Part shown: positions 57,577 to 64,000 of the stretch, piece by piece
Layout of the letters: the number at the start of each line of letters is the position of its first letter
Numbering within the stretch: the first letter of the stretch is position 1
NCBI RefSeq assembly: GCF_000371965.1
Contig: NZ_AQUO01000001.1
Coordinates: 696,827-760,826 of the forward strand
Direction: 5' to 3'
Length of the DNA: 64,000 bases
Source: Paracoccus sp. N5
GTDB lineage: Bacteria; Pseudomonadota; Alphaproteobacteria; Rhodobacterales; Rhodobacteraceae
Made by a program: the position numbers and the translations under genes
The notes under the pieces: generated by a model
What the model was told of the DNA's origin: nothing
The model's input: the letters and a program-made list of their open reading frames with translations, nothing else
Database searches by the model: none

Positions 57577-58937
57577 AGCGGCGTGATGGATTTCCCACGC
57601 TGGGCCAGGCCACCGGGGTCTGGGCCAGGATCGCCGCGCTGAGTTTCGGCGGGCCGGCCGGCCAGATCGCGGTGATGCACCGGATACTGGTCGATGAGCG
57701 GAAATGGCTCGGGGATGCGCGATTCCTCCATGCCCTGAACTTCTGCATGCTGTTGCCCGGTCCCGAGGCGCAGCAGATGGCGACCTATATCGGCTGGCTG
57801 ATGCACGGCGTGCGCGGCGCGCTGATCGCGGGGATGCTGTTCATCCTGCCGGGTTTCATCGCCATGATGGTGCTGAGCTGGGTCTACGCGCTCTATGGCG
57901 ATGTGCCGGTTGTGACCGCGCTGTTCTTCGGGCTGAAGGCCGCGGTGCTGGCGATCGTGCTGCAAGCGGTGTTCCGCATCGGCAAACGCGCGCTGAAGAA
58001 CAATGTCATGCTCGGCCTGGCCGCCGCGTCCTTCCTGGCCATCTTCCTGTTCGATGCACCCTTCCCGGTGATCGTGGCGCTGGCGGCGGCCATCGGCTGG
58101 ATCGGGGCAAAGGCCGGGATTGCGGCCTTCCGGGGCGGCGGCGGACATGGCTCGACAGGTGGCGCATATGTCAGCGACGCCGACACAATCCTTGGCGAAG
58201 AACTTGACCTTCCGCCCTCGGCGCGCAGAAACGCCTTTCGCGCGGGATGGGTGGCGGTCGCGCTCTGGCTGTTGCCGGTGGCGCTGCTGGTCGCCCTGGT
58301 ACCGGGCAGCGTCTTCACCGACATCGCGCTCTATTTCTCGAAACTCGCGGTGCTGACCTTCGGCGGGGCCTATGCCGTGCTGGCCTGGGTCGCGCAGGAG
58401 GCGGTCGGCAGCTATGGCTGGCTGCAGCCGGGTGAGATGCTCGACGGTCTCGGCATGGCCGAAACCATGCCGGGGCCGCTGATCAAGGTGCTGCAATTCG
58501 TTGGTTTCATGGGGGCAATGCGCGAGGCCGGATGGGCCATGCCGCTGCTGGCGGCAACGCTCGGGGGCATCCTGACGACATGGGTGACCTTCGCGCCCTG
58601 CTTCGCGTGGATTCTGCTCGGGGCACCGTTCATGGAAGGGCTGCGGGAAAACCGGGCGCTCGCGGCGGCGCTGGCTTCGGTCACCGCGGCGGTCGTGGGG
58701 GTGATCCTCAATCTCGCGATATGGTTCGCGATCCATGTGGCCTGGCGCGAAGTCGAGCCTTTCAATTGGGGGCCGGTCTCGACCAGCGTTCCGGTGCTGG
58801 AAACACTGGATGGGTGGGCGATGGCCCTTTCGGCGCTGGCGATCCTCGCGGTGTTCCGTCTGAAGCTCGGCATCGGCCTCGTGCTTGGTGGTGCGGCACT
58901 GGCGGGCCTCGGCCTGCACCTGGCCGGGGCGATCTGA
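57573..58937 (+). CDS. chrA: Chromate transporter ChrA (two-domain)
   Basis: The 454-residue protein contains two CHR domains, each with the hallmark phrase: VWARIAALSFGGPAGQIAVM in the first and KLAVLTFGGAYAVLAWVAQE in the second, plus LLPGPEAQQMATYIGW and GMAETMPGPLIKVLQFVGFM. About twelve membrane segments. ChrA exports chromate, using the proton motive force. It is translationally coupled to the rhodanese-ChrB gene. End at TGA 58935-58937. Confidence 0.95.
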   Translation: MKRRDGFPTLGQATGVWARIAALSFGGPAGQIAVMHRILVDERKWLGDARFLHALNFCMLLPGPEAQQMATYIGWLMHGVRGALIAGMLFILPGFIAMMVLSWVYALYGDVPVVTALFFGLKAAVLAIVLQAVFRIGKRALKNNVMLGLAAASFLAIFLFDAPFPVIVALAAAIGWIGAKAGIAAFRGGGGHGSTGGAYVSDADTILGEELDLPPSARRNAFRAGWVAVALWLLPVALLVALVPGSVFTDIALYFSKLAVLTFGGAYAVLAWVAQEAVGSYGWLQPGEMLDGLGMAETMPGPLIKVLQFVGFMGAMREAGWAMPLLAATLGGILTTWVTFAPCFAWILLGAPFMEGLRENRALAAALASVTAAVVGVILNLAIWFAIHVAWREVEPFNWGPVSTSVPVLETLDGWAMALSALAILAVFRLKLGIGLVLGGAALAGLGLHLAGAI

Positions 58938-59722
58938 CGGCGGATGGCGAGGCCGCTGCCCGAACCCCGAAGAAACCCGGCTATCCGCGATGCCAGGGCG
59001 GATGCGGGTCGCCCACGATCAGTTGATGGTGGTGCCTGCCCTGGCCCGCATCACATGGGGATGGTCGGGCGGCATGGTAACGGGCAACGTGACGCTCACC
59101 TTGCAGCTCGGTGGCGAGTACAGCCGGTTGACCACACCTGGGAATAGTGAACGGAACATCCGGGGCCGATCACTTGCGCCGGATCAGTTCCAACGGCAGC
59201 AATGGACTCTCGAGCAACATGCTGCGGGACAGCAAGTGGCAGGTTTGGCTGAGCCGGGCGATCTGCCCCCGGACAGGCAAGGTGCGGCCCATAGCGGTCG
59301 GTCAAGTGCTGTCCTTGCTGCGCGGCGGCATTCCCGGAAGCGGACACTCAACAGGTTCCGCAGCAAGTTCCCGGTCATCATGGTAGTGATACGGAACTTT
59401 CTGCTGATCGCCGCGGTAGAGGCTAGTGTCTGCTTTGGACTGATACTGTTGAGAAACCCTGTTGCCGGGCGCCCTTCAGGCTGGTTCACTTCTGATAAGC
59501 ATGGGGTTAAGGTTTTTGTACGCGAAGGGCGTGAGGCGGAGCAAAGCCCACGAAGCTGATCTGGTTTGTCGGCGCAGCGAAATGCCGGTTCGGCTTTTTC
59601 CATCGAAATCATTTTCGTCGCAGGTATGATCGGCGCATCAAAAGAGACTCGGAGACATCTACCTTGATCGCGGATATGAGGGCTAAGTGTATGCGCGTCC
59701 GGCGCTATGGGGTTGTCGCGCA
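58938..59722. other. Gene-free region between chrA and the GHKL ATPase
   Basis: About 785 bases with no convincing gene on either strand. Frames that stay open have low-complexity or mixed composition and no family match. The codon-like G/C bias stops at chrA and AT content rises beyond 59380, so a junction between two pieces of accessory DNA probably lies here. A group of degraded transposase sequences cannot be ruled out. Confidence 0.4.
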
Positions 59723-61372
59723 ATGACTTCGCTGCGTCCCAATCTGGTCAAACGCATAGATCGCCTGCCCAAGCCATCGAATGTCGCGGCGGCCATGCAG
59801 CCCCTTTTCGAGGCGATCAGCAACTCGATCCACTCAGTGCAGGCCAAGTTCGGCCATAACGTAACGTCCAAGGGGCGCATCGTCGTCACGGTCAGCACTG
59901 ATCGCAAGAAGGAGAACGTTTGGGCTACGGTCGAGGACAACGGCGTCGGCCTCGATGAGCGGAATTGGGAGTCGTTTACCACTACCGACAGCGACAACAA
60001 GATTCTGATCGGCGGCAAGGGTGTTGGACGGCTACTTTGGCTCGATTGCTTTCGGCAAACCCAGGCTATGAGCGTCTTCGATGACGAAGACGGCGTGCGC
60101 AAAGAGCGGCGCTTCGCGTTCGTGTTGGCCAACGAGGACCAGATCCAGAACCACGTCATCGAGGCCGCGGCCCCCGGCCGCGAAACTTCGTTCCACGTCA
60201 AGTTTACCGGGCTACGCGACAACGCTTATTTCAACAAGTTCCCCGGTCGCGACAGTTTCGTCTTCCAGCACCTGACCTCTCATTTTCTGCCGACCTTCAT
60301 CAGCGGCCGGTGTCCCCAGGTCACGGTGCTGGTCGGCGACGAAACCCGTCACTTTCCCGCTGACATCGACAAAATCGTCCATCGCAAGCAGACGGCTCTG
60401 AGGCTTGAGACCGAAGCATACGGTACGCTCTTCCTTACCCTGATGGAATGCGACAAGGTCGCCAGCGCCGACCTGAAGGGCTCGCACTTCGTGCACTTCA
60501 TCGCTCACGACCGCACGGTCCACTCCCAGAGCATCGATGGCAAGCTGGGGCTTAAGTATTTTGGCGAGAACAACGATCGTGTTTTCCATGCCATCCTGAC
60601 CGGTGAATTTCTGGATCAAAACGTCAACCAGGAGCGGACAGCGTTCATGTTCGAAGACGCCGTGCTTGAGCGAATCATCAACGACGTCTGCACCGATCAT
60701 ATCGAGGCGTTCCTCGCCGAGCCGTTGTCCAAGCTAAGTGGTGAGCAGCGCATCAAGATCGAGGAGATCACCGAGACCTACCCTTCGGTGGCGTTCGGTA
60801 ACACCGCCGAACTACAATCTAAGCTGCCTTCTGGCGAACTAAATGGCGACGCGATCTACGGCCATCTCTCGCGCGAGCGTTTCCGTCGCGATCAGCGCCA
60901 AGCCGAAAAGATCCGTACGGTCTTGACCCGACTCAAGGACGGCGCGGCCGACGTGTCATCGTTCTCGGGGGCGATCGCCGAAGCGGGCAAGGCGCTGGAG
61001 GATTCCGAACAGCGCAGTCTTGCTGAGTATGTCGTGCGTCGCAAGGTGGTGCTGGATTTCATCGAAATCCTTTTGGAGAAGGTTCGCGACGATACGCGCG
61101 ACAGTGCCTACCAGCGCGAAGATGTCCTGCACTCCTTCATCTGCCCGTTGCGCGTCAACACCCTGGAGGATGGCAGCCGCAAGGTCGAGGCCGCCGCATC
61201 GCACGACCTCTGGATCGTCGATGAGCGACTGACGTTCGCGCAGTACTTCAGCTCCGACGAGGAGTTCTCGGTCTTGTCGGACGCGATTGAAAGTGACGAG
61301 CGGCCCGATGTCCTGATCTTCGATCATGTCCACGGCTTGCGCCAAGTCGAAGAGCCCTCGAAGGTCTTACTA
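59723..61372 (+). pseudogene. GHKL (HSP90/MutL-like) ATPase, truncated at the C-terminus by IS5 copy 3
   Basis: From ATG 59723 about 549 residues remain. Nucleotide-binding motifs are clear: MQPLFEAISNSIHSVQAKFG (N-box Asn), WATVEDNGVGLDERNWESFT (DxGxG) and KILIGGKGVGRLLWLDCFRQ (GxGxG lid). Later residues are helical (TVLTRLKDGAADVSSFSGAI) without a known domain. MORC- or HSP90-like ATPases of this form occur beside restriction genes in defence islands, but I cannot name the family. The gene runs into the IS at residue ~548 and has no native end. Codon use is more even than in neighbours. Confidence 0.8.
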
Positions 61373-61374
61373 GG

Positions 61375-61977
61375 TCATGTTGACAAATGGCGGAGCCAGA
61401 GGCGGATCGACGTGATGTCGATGAAGCCCAGGAAGCTTTCGGCGGTCTTGTCGTAGCGGGTGGCGACGCGACGGGCATTGTTGAGCTTGTTGAAGCACCG
61501 CTCAACGAGATTGCGCAGGCGGTAGAGCCTGCGGTCAACGGCGACCCGTAGCTTCCGGGTTTTGCGCATGGGGATGACCGGCACCACGTCGCGCACCTCC
61601 ATGGTCTTGCGGATGTTGTCGGAGTCGTAGCCGCGGTCTGCGAGCAGAACGCTTGGCTCGGGCAGGTTGTCAGCCATGACCAGATCGAAGCCGAGGTAGT
61701 CCGATGTCTGCCCGGCCGTGATCTCGGTTCTCATGGGCAGGCCTGCCGCATTGACCCGCAGATGGATCTTGGTCGTGAAGCCACCTCGCGAGCGGCCGAA
61801 ACCTTGGCGCGGAGTCCCCCTTTTGCGCCCGCTGCCTGATGATGAGCGCGAACCACGGTGCTGTCGATCATCTGCAGCGCATCCGGCACGATCCGGCTCT
61901 CGTTCAGCGCCTCCAGGATCTGTTCCCACAGCCCCGCCAACGTCCAGCGCCGGAACTGCCGATAGACAGACGACCAT
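61375..61977 (-). CDS. IS5-family transposase OrfB (copy 3)
   Basis: Same frame as in copy 2, with LLADRGYDSDNIRKTMEVRD and NLVERCFNKLNNARRVATRY. The genuine part starts about 61800; the first ~55 residues of the open frame are out-of-frame OrfA. Expected to be expressed as the OrfA-OrfB fusion. Confidence 0.85.
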   Translation of the reverse strand: MVVCLSAVPALDVGGAVGTDPGGAEREPDRAGCAADDRQHRGSRSSSGSGRKRGTPRQGFGRSRGGFTTKIHLRVNAAGLPMRTEITAGQTSDYLGFDLVMADNLPEPSVLLADRGYDSDNIRKTMEVRDVVPVIPMRKTRKLRVAVDRRLYRLRNLVERCFNKLNNARRVATRYDKTAESFLGFIDITSIRLWLRHLST

Positions 61978-62162
61978 TTGCCGAACTCTTCCGGCAGGTC
62001 GCGCCAGGGCGACCCCGTTCGGGCGATCCAGAAAATCCCATCCAGAACAAGCCGATGGTTCGTGGGCTTGCGGCCGTTCGGAGAACGGACAGCCAGGATG
62101 AAGCGTTCAAAGAACGCCCACTCGTCGTTCGACATCAGGTTTCGTGCCACGCTGGTCTCCAT
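61731..62162 (-). CDS. IS5-family transposase OrfA (copy 3)
   Basis: Same 143-residue product as in copy 2 (METSVARNLMSNDEWAFFER, MIDSTVVRAHHQAAGAKGG). The -1 frameshift site lies at the AAAAGGGGG run near 61820. Intact. Confidence 0.88.
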   Translation of the reverse strand: METSVARNLMSNDEWAFFERFILAVRSPNGRKPTNHRLVLDGIFWIARTGSPWRDLPEEFGKWSSVYRQFRRWTLAGLWEQILEALNESRIVPDALQMIDSTVVRAHHQAAGAKGGLRAKVSAAREVASRPRSICGSMRQACP

Positions 62163-62225
62163 TGCAGATACCAGCTTGAATCACGATCACCGCGCCCGGT
62201 GAATCCCTTTTGTCAACACGCCCTA

Positions 62226-63410
62226 GTGCGCGACATGTGGCTGACCGGCTTCGACAGCCCCTCGACGCACACGATGTACATCGACAAGCCGATGCGGGGC
62301 CACGGGCTGATGCAGGCGATTGCCCGCGTCAACCGCGTGTTCCGCGACAAGCCTGCAGGGCTGATCGTCGATTACATCGGCATCGCCCAAAACCTGAAGT
62401 CCGCGCTGGGCCAGTATTCCAAGGCGGACCAGGAACAGGCGGGGATCGACGAAGCCGAGGCCGTCGCCGCGCTGCTGGAGCGGCTGGATGTCGTGCGCTC
62501 CATGTTCCACGGGTTCGACTACTCGGCTGGATTGACCGGCACCCCGCACCAACGGCTCGTCGCACTGGCAGAGGCGTTGAACTGGATCCTCGCCAGGCAG
62601 GACGAAGCCGCCCAGCGCGAAACTGACAAGGAGGCGAAGAAGGCTTCGCACCGCCGATACCAGGACGCAGTGCTGGCGCTCTCCAAGGCCTTCGCCCTTT
62701 GCTCCGCCAGCGATACGGCCCGCGATGTCCGCGACGAGGTGGGCTTCTTCCAGACCGTGCGAGCCGCGATGGTCAAGGCGGCCGACAGTTCAGGTACGTC
62801 GGCAGCCGACCGCGACCTCGCAATCCGCCAGATCGTCAATGCTGCCGTAGCCTCAACCGAGATCGTCGACATTCTGTCGGCGGCAGGGCTGTCATCGCCG
62901 GACATCTCCATCTTGTCGGATGAGTTCCTTGCCGAAGTTGGCCAGATGCAGAAGAAGAACCTCGCCCTGGAGGCCTTGAGGAAACTGCTGAACGACGAAA
63001 TCCGATCACGCAGCAAGAGCAATGTGATCGAGACACGGAAGTTCTCGGAGCGGCTCGAAGAGGCCATCGCGCGCTACCACACCAATGCCATCAGCACGGT
63101 CGAGGTTCTTCAGGAACTGATTGCGCTGGCCAAGGACGTTCGCGACGCACGAAGCCGCGGCGAAGAGACCGGGCTGACACCAGAAGAGGTCGCATTTTAC
63201 GATGCGCTGGCCGACAATCAGAGTGCGGTTGACGTGCTCGGCAACGATCAGCTGAAGATCATCGCCCATGAATTGCTCAAAGGGCTCAAGGCCAATGTCA
63301 GCATAGATTGGGCCCATCGCGACAGCGCCAGGGCAAGATTGCGAGTGCTCGTGAAGCGTATCTTGAGAAAGTATGGTTATCCGCCGGACCTCGAGGATGC
63401 CGCAGTGTGA
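62226..63410 (+). pseudogene. hsdR: Type I restriction HsdR, C-terminal part cut at both ends
   Basis: The frame enters from the IS as VRDMWLTGFDSPSTHTMYID and continues KPMRGHGLMQAIARVNRVFR, FRDKPAGLIVDYIGIAQNLK, the SF2-helicase motif V-VI and downstream region of HsdR. The C-terminal part is helical (ELLKGLKANVSIDWAHRDSA, RARLRVLVKRILRKYGYPPD). HsdR is the ATP-driven DNA translocase and nuclease subunit of type I restriction systems. The PD-ExK nuclease and first helicase motifs are missing upstream, and the normal C-terminal tail after KYGYPPD is replaced at an IS3 end, whose TGA closes the frame. No hsdM or hsdS is seen. Confidence 0.88.
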
Positions 63411-63488
63411 GCACCTCCCCGAAAATCGGACAGTGACGTAAGCTCTGATCTTCCGTCTGCTGGTCTCCAAGAACGAGGAGAACAGACG

Positions 63489-63782
63489 ATGTCGAAACGC
63501 AGGAACCATGACGCGGGCTTCAAGGCTCGCGTGGCGCTGGAAGCCGTGAAGGGCGAGCGCACCGTGTCGGAGCTGGCCGCGGAATACGGCGTGCATCCGA
63601 CGATGATCCACCAGTGGAAGAAGGCGCTGCTCGAGGGGGCATCGGACATCTTCGAACGCGGCAGGAAGAAGAAGGCCGAGGTCGACGAGGAGACGGTGCG
63701 ATCGCTGCACGCCAAGATCGGAGAGCTGGCCGTCGCCAACGATTTTTTGTCACGAAAGCTCAAGCCCTGGACCGGCAGGTGA
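63489..63782 (+). CDS. IS3-family transposase OrfA
   Basis: The 97-residue product MSKRRNHDAGFKARVALEAV has the HTH VSELAAEYGVHPTMIHQWKK and the helix HAKIGELAVANDFLSRKLKP of OrfA in the IS407/IS3 group. Ribosome site AGGAGAACAG precedes the ATG. Intact. Confidence 0.9.
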   Translation: MSKRRNHDAGFKARVALEAVKGERTVSELAAEYGVHPTMIHQWKKALLEGASDIFERGRKKKAEVDEETVRSLHAKIGELAVANDFLSRKLKPWTGR

Positions 63783-63790
63783 GGCGCGGG

Positions 63791-64000
63791 ATGATCGAAC
63801 GCTCTCACCCCACGCTGTCGGTCGGGGCGCAATGCCGTCTGCTGTCGATCTCGCGGTCGTCGTTCTACTACGCACCGCAGGGCGAGACCGAGATGAACCT
63901 GGCGCTCATGCGGCTGATCGACCGTCAGTTCCTGGAAACCCCCTTCTACGGCGTCCAGCAGATGACCTGGCACCTGCAGAACGAAGGGCACCCAGTGAAC
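63791..64000 (+). CDS. IS3-family transposase OrfB, N-terminal part
   Basis: Frame open from ATG 63791 to the window end (70 residues). MIERSHPTLSVGAQCRLLSI then SRSSFYYAPQGETEMNLALM and LETPFYGVQQMTWHLQNEGH are the N-terminal HTH_21 part of IS3 OrfB. The catalytic DDE core lies outside the window. In this group OrfA and OrfB are joined by -1 frameshifting, though orfB here also has its own ATG. Confidence 0.85.
   Translation, partial: MIERSHPTLSVGAQCRLLSISRSSFYYAPQGETEMNLALMRLIDRQFLETPFYGVQQMTWHLQNEGHPVN

Larger units (their letters stand above)
61373..62223 (-). mobile_element. IS5-family (IS427 group) insertion sequence, copy 3
   Basis: An 851-bp element whose transposase proteins are the same as those of copy 2 (32508-33358) but which lies in opposite orientation. 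Ends GGTCATGTTGACAAA and GGGCGTGTTGACAAA; flanks CTA on the left and TAG on the right. Left of it is the GHKL gene and right of it hsdR, so the two flanks belong to different genes and the insertion was accompanied by loss of DNA between them. Confidence 0.92.
63411..64000 (+). mobile_element. IS3-family insertion sequence, right part beyond window
   Basis: From about 63408 the sequence TGAGCACCTCCCCGAAAATC is a typical IS3-family left end, followed by orfA and the start of orfB. It has truncated the hsdR 3' end. The right end lies outside the window. Confidence 0.75.

Noticed and set aside
32508..62223. The IS5 pair as a classical composite transposon
   Set aside because: Flanking duplications of the whole 30-kb unit are not seen: the outer flanks are not a matching target site, and an outer flank is a broken hsdR gene.
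1..64000. CRISPR arrays
   Set aside because: No set of regularly spaced repeats was noticed; the repeats seen are iterons, an IS end and one tandem duplication.

Overview
The window is GC-rich DNA with strongly G/C-ending codons and dense gene packing. It looks like an alphaproteobacterium of the Rhodobacterales, most plausibly Paracoccus or a close relative. The main pointers are IS5/IS427-group elements of the kind common in Paracoccus, DUF736/DUF2840/DUF3363 conjugation genes, an HvrA-type H-NS protein and a LigJ-type 4,5-cleavage gene. No rRNA, intact tRNA or CRISPR array was seen. The region is an accessory patchwork: at least six IS families and many broken genes separate a few intact modules. 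Family assignments come from reading the sequence and recalling families; no database was searched.

Layout. 0-5 kb is a graveyard: a 3' fragment of an isomerase-like gene, a frameshifted enterochelin-esterase gene, IS1182-, IS3- and IS66-type fragments, and 5'-truncated DUF927 and FtsH-like genes. 5.4-7.5 kb carries a large serine recombinase with a small companion ORF. 7.6-8.7 kb has more IS debris. 8.7-14.7 kb holds a minus-strand aromatic-catabolism cluster: porin, 4,5-dihydroxyphthalate-decarboxylase-like protein, amidohydrolase, thiamine-diphosphate enzyme and LigJ-type hydratase. An IS5 copy (14.7-15.6 kb) sits just upstream of it.

15.9-26.4 kb is a minus-strand conjugation/replication module: HTH protein, RepA, DUF2840, C5 DNA methyltransferase, TraF peptidase, DUF736, lytic transglycosylase, a DNA-methylase-like protein, DUF3363 relaxase, TraG coupling protein and CopG. 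Several genes overlap by ATGA. It resembles Tn4371-type integrative elements but has no parA at the usual place and no trb mating-pore genes, so it may be mobilisable only in trans. Iterons and an inverted pair of DnaA boxes lie inside the repA 3' end, and hairpins suited to an oriT lie next to the relaxase. 26.6-38.7 kb carries accessory genes: a toxin-antitoxin pair, an EamA exporter, DUF2285 genes, SSB, a TauE/SafE permease, a second methyltransferase, a pRiA4b ORF-3 protein and H-NS.

38.8-53 kb is a metabolism and stress region: a nonsense-mutated aac(3)-like gene, cupin, beta-propeller protein, TPR/winged-helix regulator, DUF899 protein, PhyH oxygenase, HtrA-type protease, two Hsp20 genes behind a candidate sigma-32 promoter and ROSE-like thermometer, and two cold-shock proteins. 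An IS256 element (50.3-51.6 kb) splits a small gene and leaves a perfect 8-bp target duplication. 53.4-58.9 kb is an arsenic and chromate resistance block: arsR, a double arsenate-reductase fusion, acr3, arsH, then a rhodanese-ChrB protein and ChrA.

59.7-64 kb is a broken defence-type region: a GHKL ATPase and a type I restriction HsdR, both cut by an IS5 copy, followed by an IS3 element running off the window. That IS5 copy appears identical, in opposite orientation, to the one at 32.5 kb, so the two bracket about 28 kb.
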